A stretch of DNA of 64,000 nucleotides. Origin: Medicago truncatula (lineage: Eukaryota; Streptophyta; Magnoliopsida; Fabales; Fabaceae). How positions within the stretch are numbered: the first letter of the stretch is position 1; the number at the start of each line of letters is the position of its first letter. The DNA is taken from NCBI RefSeq assembly GCF_003473485.1, contig NC_053047.1, positions 10,741,001 through 10,805,000 on the forward strand. The letters run 5' to 3'. Positions 1 through 12,065 of this stretch are shown here, one piece after another. The notes beneath the pieces were generated by a model. It did no database searches and was not told the origin of the DNA. It worked only from the letters and a program-made list of their open reading frames with translations. The translations under genes were made by a program, and so were the position numbers.

Positions 1-558
1 TTTAAAATAACTTTTTACAATCAAGATTTTGAACACATGATTTCAATAGAATTATAACAAATATTTTTAAAGAGTTCAAAGGACTTTACAAAATTGTTAG
101 ACTCACTCTAAAGTTGGTAAATCTTAATTCGTTGTTAATCCTTCCATTGCTTCTACATACTCTGATATTCATATATTGTGATGTTTTATAAACTCACACA
201 CACAAGTGGAGGTACTAGGGTTCGAACCCCGGTCATGGCATCCGGCCTAACAATTTCGGCACTTTGCCAGTTGAGCTAGGACTTCTGGATTGTGATGTTT
301 TGTTTTTACCGATACATTAAAGTTGACAATGTAATAACACATGCCTCTATTTCCAATGTTTATTTCATTTCCGTTTCAGCTATATTCAATTTCATCTTTC
401 TTATTTACTTTTCCCTTCCTAAATACAGTTAGCCATGTTGTTCATATCAATTAGCACTAGGTTGCCAACACCTTCTTTACTCAAAAATCTCATTTTCAAG
501 TGCTAATCAAATGTTAATGTGATACAACATCTATGAAGAACGTTAAGAGTTTTTGGTT
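1..558. other. intergenic, apart from the SINE
   Basis: AT-rich sequence without a supportable gene. Around 340-420 a pyrimidine-rich stretch resembles sequence near 4705-4790, suggesting an old local duplication. The short ORFs here have no recognisable domain. Confidence 0.5.
188..288 (-). mobile_element. tRNA-derived SINE with 13-bp target-site duplication
   Basis: On the minus strand the element has a pol III A-box-like motif (TAGCTCAACTGG) followed about 40 bp later by a B-box (GGTTCGAACCC), the internal promoter arrangement of tRNA-derived SINEs. It is bracketed by the perfect direct repeat ATTGTGATGTTTT at 175-187 and 289-301, as expected for target-primed insertion. A decayed relative lies at 55930-56046. 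It is unlikely to be a functional tRNA gene because no full cloverleaf can be drawn. Confidence 0.8.
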
Positions 559-2503
559 CACTAATAGAAATTCTCGATTTTCCTGCGGATTTGCATGCGG
601 AATATGGTGATAAATCCGCAGGAAACATTATTCCTGCAGATTTTCCCAAGGACTTGCACTCCAGGTAAAACCTTCGTGGGTAATTGTTCCCTAAGGATTT
701 CAGAAACGGCAGGAATTTTTCCTACGGAAATTTCCTCTGGAAAAGTCAATAATATCCGCAGGAAATGTTTGGTCAGACCGTCAGAGTGGGAGAGGTTCCT
801 CTGCCCATGAATGGTTCCTGCGAACGTTCCGCTTGTAATTCCGCAAATAATTCCGCAGGTAATTCTTTAGGAAACTGAACGTAACCGCAGTTAAATCCGC
901 AGGTAATTCTTCAGGAAACTGAATTTAACCCCAGTAAAATCCGCAGGTAATTCTTCATGAAACTGAACTTAACCGCAGTAAAATCTGCAGGAAATATACT
1001 AGATTTCAGTGTTTTGATTAATTTCTATTAATGAATGCCAACAACCATATTAAAATGATTTTTAATTATTTATTTGGTAAAGAAGTTTATTAGAAACTAC
1101 CAAATTAAAATTGTGAATCTATCAAATTTGTCTTTGCTTAGACTTCAATAATATTTCAATTAACCAACAATATTTGAAGATAAAAATTGTGAATCTATCA
1201 AATTTGTCTTTCACAGTTCATGGTTCTTCTATGTATCTTGAATATTTGTGTCCTGCTCTTTAAATCAGGAAGCCAAATTCAACTTTACTATCCAACCGCC
1301 CACGCCGCAATAGTTCTGGATACAAAGTGTCTGGCCTAAAAATAATGGACAAAAAGGCATTAGTTATATGGTCAACATATTTAGAACTAAATCCCTATAA
1401 CTTTTCAAATAACAAGAGAAGATGAGCATACATATTTAGAACTATACAGAAGGAGATGAAAAAAAATCTGGAACTGTCAGAATCATCCTTATGATCCCTA
1501 ATTCACCTATAAACAATTCAGAAAATAAATTGAATCTAAACCAATTCCAGAAACATTGATATCGCTAAGAAAAAAATCAATAACCGCAAATCAATTTGGT
1601 AATAGAAACACTAATTAACCAAGAAAATATCTAAACCATTTTTTCATAAGTGCACAAATTTCAAACTAATAAAGCTACTATTTGATGACACTAGCTTCAA
1701 ATGTCATTATGTAATGTAAATAAGATAATCATAGTCCAAGTCAATATTAGAAACATTAGTGTCTTGGCCTGTTCTCCTGAAATCACAGTCCAAGTCAATA
1801 AGATAATCATAATCAATATTCTTTTGAAGTTAATAAGGATAAGAATCATACCAAATCAAGGCCAATTCCGATTCAAAACGCATCCTCACCCCTAGTAACA
1901 ATAATAAAATGTTAGTTATGGTTAAGAGTACTCATATTTGGTAGAATTTAGGTTGCAATACATAAGAAACTACCAAATATTTGGTGTGTCTGATGTCCAC
2001 AACATCATCAATTCTGACTATTGGTGTTTCCGCTGATTAAACTTGAACTGCTAACTCTTCCACAAACATTTCATACATGAAAGACCATCACCTGCATATT
2101 TTCATGAATATATAAATATAAAATGAAATCAAACAATATATGTTAAAATATTTGGATCATCCACGAAAAGCTGAATATTTTGAGATATGGAGTCAAGCAA
2201 ACTTTTACCAAAGCATAATTGTGCTGTATTTTGTAAAAGCTCAATCAACTCGTGGGGAACTTCAGAAATCATAAAGGGGAGACAACGAAATTTGCAGGGA
2301 AATCTGCAGAAATACCTGCGGAATTTCCTATGGATTCATAAAAGAAAATGAAAAAAGAAAATAAAAACACTTCCGCAGGAGAAACCCCGGCAAATGTATT
2401 TCTTGCCTACGGATTTTCATGCGGTGATTGCAACTGCAGGAAACTTCCTGCGGATCAATTTCCGTAGAACAATCCGCAGGTAAATCGAGTGTTTATGGTA
2501 GTT
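559..2503. mobile_element. non-autonomous CACTA-like element
   Basis: The left end begins CACTAATAGAAATTCTCGAT and the right end, read in reverse, begins AACTACCATAAACACTCGAT, so the ends are imperfect inverted repeats close to the canonical CACTA terminus. Both sub-terminal regions (570-1000 and 2290-2490) are packed with copies, in both orientations, of a motif around TCCTGCGGA/TCCGCAGGA, which is typical sub-terminal architecture for CACTA transposons. The interior (about 1020-2290) has no transposase and contains a short direct repeat (TCTATCAAATTTGTCTTT near 1115 and 1194). No clean 3-bp target-site duplication was found, so the exact ends are uncertain. Confidence 0.6.
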
Positions 2504-5500
2504 GTACTTTGTGTTTTGCGTCAAATGTATATAAGTCAGGACAGATAATGTTTTTATTTCCTTTATATAATGAAGGCTTAAACTTTTTAAAAGTCATTTT
2601 AACTAAAAAGGTCAAACTATGAGTCATAAAATAAATTCGTTTAGATCTATTAGACCAGCCTATTTAAGTAAATATATGAACAATATTATTTACATTATTA
2701 TATTTTTTAAGCCAAATAATATTATTTATTATTAATATTATTATATTATGTAAATTGAATTAAATTATAATTTTTTTAAACCTTTCAGTAGTTTAAATTT
2801 ATTGGTATACATTAATTTTTCACATATTTAAATGTATTATTATAAATTAGAGTTGAAACATGATATAATATTTAGTCAAATTTTCTAAAAGTTCATGTTA
2901 AATATCAAATGGAAGTTTAATCTCATTGATCTATAAGTTTGCTAGTATATTGAAACTTAGACCACATTACTTAGACACGTATTTCAAAATTATTTATTTA
3001 AGAAAGAATGCAATGAACAACAAAGTTACATATCACATTTTTTTTAATAGAAAAAATAACATAAATTATTATCCATTAAATATAAATAACAGTTGTTCTA
3101 CAAGGAATCCAACACATAGCTTTCTTTCTATTCTATAAATTGAGTCACCCACCTTTCCATGTTCATACTCTTATTTTTTTTAGGGACTCTTACTCTCTCT
3201 ATTGTTACTCGTTTTCATTTTCATTTTCATATATTTTCTGTAATTTTTCATCCTCATCTTTTGCATGTTCTTTCTTTTGTGATAAAAATTAAAATATCTT
3301 TCAAGTATCCAAAGAAACATTCTCAAAACACCCAAATAATGTACTTATTCAACATTATTTGCATAAGTACAAACTTCAGGACCATCCTCATCCAAAATCA
3401 ACATCTTCAATCCTCCACAATATATTGACATATTTTCTTGTTTGTTGAACTTCCTTATAATTTTCTTTTCGATAGACTTTCATTTTTAAATGACTAGTTT
3501 TAACAAGAGATTTGCTGCATTTCTGTTTATTAATGGATTAAATTTTCACATTATCTTGATCTCTTGTTTCTATCATGACACCATCTTGTAGCAGTTCAAC
3601 AATACATTATATTGACATATTTTCAAAAATAAGATGACTATGAACCGATGGAAAACAAAACTAACCATTTTATTTAAAAATCTAATCATCACATCCATTT
3701 TCAAAAACTCAAAATTCAAAATTGAAATTATATGAACAGCACATATGAAGCACCAATAGTTTGGTTATTTTGAGTTTGGTGTTGTTTAGTTTACTATAGT
3801 ATAAGTTGAAGCTATTTTGGAAGAACAAGTAAATTTTCTTATATGGTACTTCAATTTCTGTTACGTTAACTACGTGCCCATTTTCCGATTTTTTATTGCG
3901 TTAATATTTAAAAATTATAAATGATGTTTTTTATGAAATTTTGATTTTGACTAAAAGTATATATATAAATGTTTGTTACTTTCAAATTATAACAAACTAA
4001 ACTAACTAGCTTTATCTATTTCAGTGACACCAACAATATAATAAAAAATATAATATAAATTTTTATACATCAATAACATTCTTTATTATAGAAAAAACTG
4101 TTTAAGATTATAATTGAGATAATGAAAAAGTCAGTTCAAAATCTCATATTTTCTTTATAGATGTCTCAACCAAGTTGATATGTACTCCTTGTTATAGGAG
4201 TACTTGTTATTGTAAATTGAATTTGGGATTAGCTATATTAGCTAGATCCTAATTTTTTTGATAGCTACATGCTTTGTTGCAAAGCATATAATCGTTGTCC
4301 CATTTAATCTCAAATATTAGTTTGTTAGTCTTTAACCGTTTTCATTGGTATATAACCATTTCTCAACAAACCAATGTTCTAAAAACCGACTCGGATAGTT
4401 AGGTTTGGACTCAAAATGTCAATATTATGTGCCATTCAAAGAAAAAACAAATCACTCTTCTTTTATTTTAATTTGTATAAAATTAACAAATGTAACACTC
4501 AATATTATGTGTCATTCAAAGAGAAAATCAATATTATGCGAACAAGGAGTAGCAAACAAGCCAGTAAATCCAAATCTAAAGGCTTACATTTAAACATAGA
4601 ACTCAATTCGTGGTAGCCTTATTTCTACCTCGTGGAATTTGTGGTTAGGTATAACACAACTTCACAAAAGTAATTTCCTCAATAAACACACATGTTTCTC
4701 TCCCCAACAGTAATTTTATTTGCATATTGAGCTTCATCCAATTTCATCTTTCTCATTTGTTTTTCTCCTTTTCCATTTTTAGACTTCAAAAAAATTAAAG
4801 AGTGCAGAAATCTTTGTACCCTCTTTGGCGTGTGAATTAAGTAAGAAAAAGATTGTTAAAGATTTTTTGACCTATTATCAATTTAAAGAGTTTCATTAGT
4901 AATCAATTTAATTAGTTTTTTGTCTATAAATTGAGTCAGCCTACTCCTTTAGTGTTTCCATTCATTCATCCATTCTCTCTTCTTTGCGTTTACTCTCTTT
5001 TCTATTCCTTTTAATATATTTTCTCTCTAATTTTTCTTCCTCATTTTGCATTTTTTTCCTTCTGTGATCACTGGATAAAATTCTATATTATGAATCTCAC
5101 TCGTGTCTCACATGTTTATTTTTTTATTCTCTTCACGACCTTACATAAAATTGTTTTAAGTTGTTATCTATGTTGAATTCTTCTAGTAATTAATCTCTGT
5201 TTTCTTTCTGTAGTACTGCGTTCTATTCAATCATTTTTGTTTAATTAGTTATTTAACCCTACTTACATTAGGTTTAATCTACTCTTCCATTTTTATTATT
5301 TTTTTTGTTATGTTATCTTTGGATTTTGGTCTGTATTTCTATATATTTTTATTGAACTTGTAGTTTGTAAAACAAGCTCCACTACAAAAAAAAAAAAAAT
5401 ATAGTTTGTATATATTTCTAATTAATTAGCTGCCATTTGACTAACTTTATATATATTTACAATTGCTATTATTGTCTAAACTTCATTATCTTTTCTATCT

Positions 5501-5780
5501 AAGAAACAACTCTATTATTTCAATGAATCACCACCTATATTATATATAACACACCCAAACACTCAAAAAAATGTATTCGCGTTATAATGTAGGGACTAGA
5601 AGAATGATTGACAATAAATAAAAGAGATATTAACTGTTTGTAATTATTTTCACATTCTTAAATAAAAAGTTAAGTATGATATGTGTATCGCAATGACATG
5701 CTCTCACTCTCATTTTTTTTTATTTCTTTCCTTATTTCTTTTAATCCAAACAGGAACAATTAATGAATTCAACAAAAGTA
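2504..5780. other. intergenic, with duplicated TATA-leader-like blocks
   Basis: No gene is supportable in this stretch. Two blocks (about 3133-3300 and 4920-5090) share CTATAAATTGAGTCA followed by a long CT-rich leader-like tract. A smaller tandem duplication lies at 4415-4540 (AATATTATGTGCCATTCAAA against AATATTATGTGTCATTCAAA). All ORFs are short and low in complexity. Confidence 0.5.
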
Positions 5781-5799
5781 ACTCAAAATGAAGAATGAA

Positions 5800-6260
5800 G
5801 AGATGACGGTCCGTGACTTTTAGTTGGTGTCAAGTTGTCCTCTTGGTTATGTGTATCACAACATGTAATCCACAATTTTGAAGCATTTTTGGAAACTTCT
5901 CAAGAGGTTGGGTAACCGAATTTTCGTTGAAGTGATTGATGAAAATTTAGCGATATTATGGATATAATAACAGAATCATGAGCTTAATCGGTTAGTGGTA
6001 CTTGGTTAAATAGGATTGATTTTTATCTAATTAAGCCTCATTAACCCCTTAAGCATATGGATTTCTGTTATCGCAACCATATTATTACTAAAATTTTATC
6101 AATCATTTCAACAAAAAATTTGCAACCCTACCCTTGAGAAGTGTTTCTATATGCTTGTAGATGGAGGATTGTAGAAGTGTTTCACACAATCATGAATGAC
6201 GATTTGACAACTGTCAGCGTCTAAAAAAACTAGCATTTCTTCATCTTGGTTTACGTCCTT
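5800..6260. repeat. long imperfect foldback element
   Basis: Sequence around 5890-5955 (CTTCTCAAGAGGTTGGGTAA and following) recurs in reverse complement around 6075-6145 (ending ACCCTACCCTTGAGAAG). Weaker complementarity continues outward to about 5810 and 6240. This is the layout of a decayed long-TIR element (Mutator or foldback type). Boundaries are approximate and no target-site duplication was identified. Confidence 0.5.
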
Positions 6261-7897
6261 AGGGTTCATTCTCGGAGGGTCTTGTTCACATGTTGATCTT
6301 ATTTTTTAAGAAGATAAATGATGAAGTAAGGCAATAAGAGTGAGAGGCAACATCAAACACTCGTACATATATTACTTACTCTTTTATTTTAAATATATAA
6401 AAAGAATATTATCATTAAGTTGATTTGATGAATAGTGACCTAATTAGTTTTGATGATAACAAAATCTACTTACTATATTATAAAGATTAATCCCTATGAT
6501 TTTACCATTTTGTCCCTAGGAGGGGCATTTTAGTAATTTCCTATTTATGGAATATGGTTAGTGCCACCTCACATGTTTTAGGGTTCATTTCCCATTTTGC
6601 CCTTCACCAATATTTTTAATTATTTTCTAATTTTTATATTTTTAACTATTTTCCAATTTTATTTTATTTTATTTTAAAACTATTTTTCAATTTTTTCACC
6701 CAAATCCAGTAGCTTCTACATTGCAGTTGTGGGAGATTATGGTATCGTTTGACCCGACTTTTTTCCAACTTCTCTATATTTTTCAGGAGAAGTTAGGTCA
6801 AACACACTATCAATTATTTTAATTTCAATATTGTTTAATCATCACAACCTCATAAATATTTTTATTCACAATGTCATTTAATGATACCAAATACTTTTAT
6901 TTCCTTTCTTCAATCTCGCAAATATTTACAAAATACACTGCAAAAACATTTTTTTTAAAGTATAGTTGAATTAAAAAATACATTTGCAGTGTATATAAAC
7001 AACAAAATATATTTTCTAAATCCATGAAATAGGCATATTTAATTTGTTTAGAAAATTAAAAATCAATCATTCACATTAAGCCTAACTTGAACTTTTTCTA
7101 TAAAATTTTGTCATAACTTTAGAAAACTCCAAATTCAGATTCACAAGTAATAATGGAAAATAAAGTTGAAATGGGCTATAATAGTTTTTTTTTTTGGTAC
7201 AAGGCTATAATAGATTTTTTTTTTGAGAGGAAGGGGATATTTAATCAAGCTAAAAATGAGAATGTTACAACTTTAGTAAAATTCAAATTTTGAGCTTATC
7301 ATATAATTTAATCTAGTCTAGCTAAAAAGTGTATGTTGCAAAATTATCACCCAATTTGATTCTAACCTTCAAATGTCATAATAGAGAGTTTACAAAATGA
7401 TTGGTAAAAAAACCTTCTAGCTAAAACAATACGAATCTAAAAAGAAACAATTACAAAAAGTATAAGAGGGCATTAGATCATTGAAATTTGAATGTTGTTT
7501 CTTCATCTATTTCCACAACTCAAAATGGTATCAAGTTTTTTACTTATATTTTCTTGATCAAATTTCATTTAATGTTACTTTAATTTTCTCCCCTTTTATT
7601 TTACAAGATATTTCTCTATCACATGCAATCTTCATTTCAAATTTGATGATATTTTCTTTGCATAATGTTTCCATTTCAGATTCTTCAATTTCTTACATGA
7701 CTATTGGTAGAAATGGGATTTCCCCCCTAAGGAATTGAAAATCACCTCAACAAAACAAGACCACCCTTTAAGTGTATGGTTATTATTGATCTTCTATTAT
7801 TACTTTCAATTTATATGAACAAGAAAAAAGTAGGGTTTTTTGTCAAAAAAGAAATAAGAAAAGGAGGATTTATTATAGGAAATTAAAATCTTGCAAA
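6261..7897. other. intergenic and RING-gene promoter region
   Basis: Positions 6285-6470 form one copy of a dispersed repeat whose reverse-complement copy lies at 11890-12065. The rest is AT-rich and shows no supportable gene. The last few hundred bases presumably hold the promoter of the RING-H2 gene, but no convincing TATA box stands out. Confidence 0.45.
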
Positions 7898-8311
7898 ATG
7901 GAGAATGAGCAGTGGTGCAGCATATGCTCTAAAATGGTGAGTCCAATGAATGAATATGAAAACAAATGTCCATTTTGTGATACACAATTTGGTGATGCAA
8001 TGGAAAATCTAAGGGACCATAATAATGATGCTATTGATTTAAGGTCAGCTTGGGTTTTCTCACTTTATGCACCAATTTTTCTTGGTTTGATGAATGCTTT
8101 TAGTCCTTCTCTAGCTACAATTTCTTCACAAGAAAGCACATCAAGAAATGATGAAGAATTCGAACAAGAGACTGGAAATTACAATGAACTTGTAATTGGA
8201 AGAAGAAGAAGAACTTCAACTTACATGATGCATCTATTTAGAGGACTTCATGTTAGAATGGTTTCAGAAAATGAAAACATAGAACAAAATAGAAACATTG
8301 ATAACAATAAC

Positions 8312-8342
<31 letters not shown>

Positions 8343-8881
8343 GTATATTTGTTATTGATCCATTCAATGAAGGTGCATTAATTGTGAGAGGTCCTAATTT
8401 GAATCACACAAATAGGTCAAATGAAAATAATATTAATACTACTATTGGTTCTTTGAATGATTTTGTGGATGGTAGTGGATTTGATTTGTTGTTACAACAT
8501 TTGGCACAAATTAGTCCTAATGGATATGCAAGTGTAAATCCTCCAACAAAGAAGGAAGCAATTGAAGCAATGGAAAGTGTGATTAATGATGAGAAATTGC
8601 AATGTACAATATGTTTGGAGGATGTTGAGATTGGGGATATTGCTAAAGAAATGCCATGTAAGCATAAATTTCATGGTGATTGTATTGTATCATGGCTTAA
8701 GCTACATAGTTCTTGTCCAGTTTGTAGGTTTCAAATGCCTTGTGAGGAATCAAATGTTTTGGCAAATTTGGAAAATGGAAATAGAGAAAACCAAAATAAT
8801 GAGGTTGTGAGGGGTAGAAATGGAAGGAGGAATTGGTTTCCTGTGCTTCAATCTTTTAATAATTTCCTTCCTTTTCCTTGA
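7898..8881 (+). CDS. RING-H2 E3 ubiquitin ligase with N-terminal zinc ribbon
   Basis: Single-exon gene, 327 aa, starting at the ATG in GCAAAATGGAG. Near the N-terminus two CxxC pairs (Cys7/Cys10 and Cys24/Cys27) form a small zinc-ribbon-like motif, as in several plant RING ligases. A RING-H2 finger occupies residues 236-276 with all eight zinc ligands visible (Cys236, Cys239, Cys254, His256, His259, Cys262, Cys273, Cys276). By family knowledge it recruits an E2 enzyme and ubiquitinates substrates in the cytosol or nucleus; the substrate cannot be inferred. A run of about 15 Asn (near residues 134-148) is encoded by an AAT/AAC microsatellite and is probably length-polymorphic. A hydrophobic stretch around residues 50-70 could be a membrane segment, though this is weak. 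The C-terminus is Asn/Arg-rich and not diagnostic. Confidence 0.93.
8296..8343 (+). repeat. AAT/AAC trinucleotide microsatellite in coding sequence
   Basis: A run of AAC and AAT codons inside the RING-H2 gene encodes the poly-Asn tract. The reading frame is kept because the unit is three bases. Confidence 0.9.
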
Positions 8882-11186
8882 TAAAGTTGAAGCGAAGCTC
8901 ATACTACTGAACTGACAACTCATCGACATCGATAGCTACATCTTGACATGTCACGCTAAGGAATTATTCCGTATTTTATATATGTTTTAGATTGTATAGT
9001 TTGATTTTCTTGTACCATTGAAATATGTATTATGTATTTTAATATTTTCAATACCAGAATAAATTCTTATATGACTCATATTTGCTGAAAACATGACGAG
9101 ACTTGATAATTTTATAAATGGAACCGTAGTATTTAGAATCGGATTTACTATTCTAACACTTTTATTCATCAATCTAAAACAGAATTAGCATGGTGTACGT
9201 CAATGTTTAATTCCCACATGGGATCTCATTTTCAATGAAGTCGCATACATAGTTTTCATTTTAAGCCTCTACCTTTAATTTAACTTTGTTGTATATTTGA
9301 TTTATGTATCATAACTTTCTATGCAAGGAATATCTTTTCAATTGGGATTTCCATTCCCAAGTCACCTCTTGCTAACATTAGAATATGTTTATTTTGAGGA
9401 AATTTGTTTTGTTTTCATTTGGTTTCATGTTTTGAAATATTTAGAGCAAACAGTCGTTTTTGTCCTTAAACGTGTGTGACACAATAGTCATAGAATGTAC
9501 AAAAAAAAAATATCACAATAGTCTTAGAATGTATAAACAATTATGAAAACATACATAAATGTGTTTTTTCTTAGACAAAGTCTGATATTTGAATATGTCT
9601 TTTGTTAGTTAGTTTGGTTATCGAATGTATCTTCAATTAGTCAATTTAGTTAAAAATTATTAACAAAAGACACATTTATTTTTTTTTCCTTGGTAATTTC
9701 AATTAAAAATAACCAAACCATTCTCTATCTCATTTCAAGAAAGTGAAACTAATTGTGGTTGATAACCTTTTATGGTTATAATCAGTTGTGATTGTAATTT
9801 CTTGTTCTCTATGGATTTATATATGTTGGTTTAAGTTTCATTAAGCACTTTTAATGTTTCCCCAAATAAGAAATATTCAGAAATTTAAAGGTTATGCATA
9901 TTTTTTTTTTAAATTATTGAAATTAGACTTAGTTACAAGTGTATGTACAAAAGCTCTTTGGGCTAACTTATAGAAACAACTAATAGATAATACGAAAACA
10001 GTTTGACTTTATTTGAGATATGAGTAATAGAAAAACTTATTCATGAGCGCACTTACGCTATATGATGTAAGTAAGTTGTTTATCCAAACATGACCTATAT
10101 CTTGTATACCAGACATATTAGTCCAAAAAACATCTAATATTGTTATGAACTATTTTTGCATTTCTAAAGGACTAATGTGTTGGCATAACTTGTCATGTAA
10201 GAATATCTAATATAATTATTAAAAAAAAGTTTAATTCATGTCAGAAGACAATGTTAATCGTATAAGATGTATAAGGTGTTTTTTATGAGTATGAATCGAG
10301 TTCAGTAAACCAAAATTTACAACACTCAACACACTACGCACCAACCAATTGTATGTGGTTCTTTTAATTTGTCTATAAAGGGAAGGGCCAAGGGGGATGG
10401 GGGAGGTATAGAGAAGCAAGAAGGATGAAGTGAAAAGTTATAAAGTACATTGAGTCTATTGTGAATGTGGTGCTCCTGAGAATCATGTCAAAGATTCCTA
10501 AGTGGAAAGTTATAATGAGACTAGGACACGGATCATGTCAAAGATGTAACTTCTAAGAATCAGCCGATCTTAATTTAACCAACAATCAACATCTTAATTA
10601 TCTTCTCTTATGGTGTGGATTAATTGAACATTCCAATCAAGTTTCAACAAAGCTTGGATTGTGGGAATCTCAACCACATAGCAATTCAAATGAATATTAG
10701 TTATGGAAATAAGGTTTGATAGTGTGCACGGAATCAGGATAACGAACAACATTCTCAAAATTTTGACCCCGACTATCATTTTAATTGTGAAAAACTACTA
10801 ACCCAATGATCATCTCCTATCCGATAAAGTTAGAACTGTCAGATGGGCTGCCCCCACCCAACCCACTTCAACCCGATAGACCAACACATATAAATGGATT
10901 AGAGTGGGCCACTCAAACCGAAACCGACCCAAATAATAGTGGGCTATGCAACCCATTGGGCTAATTATGCCCATATTTGAATATCAAAAAAATTATTTAA
11001 AAAAAAGAGACGCAATATTCATGAAAGCTACTCTTTTTTAGACATATAACAAGAATGATAAATCAGACAAATTATTTCTTTACAGGACTATTTACTGGCA
11101 ACAATGTCTATCACGTGAAACTTAGTTAAACCATTTGATGGAAACTTCGTACGAATGGCAGTACAACTTCTTCTGTTGAAATATAT
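8882..11186. other. intergenic
   Basis: The beginning holds the RING gene 3' region, with a possible AATAAA-like signal (AGAATAAATTC) near 9056. Sequence at about 9440-9690 (repeated 'GAATGT...TTAGTTAATTT') resembles that at 33500-33640, so it is probably a dispersed repeat. Around 10845-10975 a stretch rich in GGGC/CCCA motifs resembles the hAT-like element at 57961-58601. No gene is supportable. Confidence 0.45.
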
Positions 11187-11567
11187 TTGCTCCTCTTCAA
11201 ATGGATCGAGTCTCGGTTTTCAAAATTTTCAAACAACAAGGATATATGGGTGGTGTCTCCTTCAAGTGGAATTGACCTCCAAAACGGGGTACCTATTCCC
11301 CCTCCCTTTAGATGTCATCTCAACCATTACATCGATCCAACATGCCCAACCGCCAGTGTGAAGCTACAAAACAAAAAGGGTTACCCTGAAGAAATTATAA
11401 AAGGCAACATCAACAAGTTGAAACTTAGCTTCGTAGATAGCTATAAAGTCAAGGTGGTTGGACGAGATGGAGTACCCATCTTATTCTTCCTAATTCTCCC
11501 CCTAATAACTTTAACCTTTGTTTGTTTCTACAGAAGAAAAGAAAGAAATATTGAAGAGAAGAGTTGA
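11187..11567 (+). CDS. unrecognised ORF, possible gene fragment
   Basis: A 126-codon open frame whose base composition (11250-11460) is less AT-rich and more coding-like than its surroundings. The conceptual protein has a mixed, protein-like composition in its first 95 residues (for example TASVKLQNKKGYPEEIIKG), then a hydrophobic stretch of about 20 residues and a basic tail. I do not recognise the family. The start codon is uncertain, since an overlapping frame opens earlier. It could be an exon of a decayed gene or of a transposon-borne host fragment. A GA microsatellite follows directly. Confidence 0.25.
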   Translation: MLLFKWIESRFSKFSNNKDIWVVSPSSGIDLQNGVPIPPPFRCHLNHYIDPTCPTASVKLQNKKGYPEEIIKGNINKLKLSFVDSYKVKVVGRDGVPILFFLILPLITLTFVCFYRRKERNIEEKS

Positions 11568-11597
11568 GAAGAGACGATTGACATTCTTTTGTTTGGT

Positions 11598-11598
11598 G

Positions 11599-11635
<37 letters not shown>

Positions 11636-11640
11636 AGGGA
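11598..11640. repeat. GA microsatellite
   Basis: A pure GA run of about 14 units passing into GAGGGA-type units. Confidence 0.9.
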
Positions 11641-11889
11641 GGATGAATTAATAAAAAGTGAAGTGTAGCCAACTAAACTTATAGACAAGAAACTCAAAAC
11701 AAAGAATGAGAATTTCACACACATAAGTGGTTTTTTTATGCATTGGATTGCTTTGCATTGTTTGTTATCAATGATGCAAAATAAGCCATAACAACCAATT
11801 CAAAAGAGTTCATGCTTGAGTTATTTCTTGGAAATTTTGATATGCACACTCAAACAAACATTACATGATACAATTTTTTTCTTGAGTTA

Positions 11890-12065
11890 TTTTATTATCA
11901 TAAAAACTAACTAGGTCATTATTCTTCAAATCAACTTAATTCTAATATTCTTTTCATATTTTTAAAATAAAAAAGTAAAGTACTATATGTACGAGTGTTT
12001 CATGTTGCCTCTCACTCTTATTGCCTTCCTTCATCATTTATCTTCTTACAAATAAGATCAATGTC
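11890..12065 (-). repeat. dispersed repeat, inverted relative to 6285-6470
   Basis: In reverse complement this stretch aligns with 6285-6470 over roughly 175 bases, sharing blocks such as AAGAAGATAAATGATGAAG, GGCAATAAGAGTGAGAGGCA and AACACTCGTACATATA. The two copies lie in opposite orientation on either side of the RING gene, about 5.5 kb apart. The repeat family was not recognised. Confidence 0.75.

Noticed and set aside
198..290. Possible tRNA gene suggested by GGTTCGAACCC and an A-box
   Set aside because: No complete cloverleaf can be drawn, there is a 13-bp target-site duplication, and a decayed copy exists elsewhere; all of this fits a SINE.
561..810. Overlapping short ORFs on both strands
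   Set aside because: They arise from the CCGCAGGAA/TTCCTGCGG sub-terminal repeats of the CACTA-like element and do not resemble any protein.
6460..6560. Possible Helitron 5' end (TCTACTTACTATATTATAAA)
   Set aside because: No CTAG-type 3' terminus with a preceding hairpin could be matched, so the resemblance is not enough.
10840..10975. Second hAT-like element similar to 57961-58601
   Set aside because: Only short GGGCC/ACCCA-rich similarity is visible; inverted ends and a duplication could not be defined.
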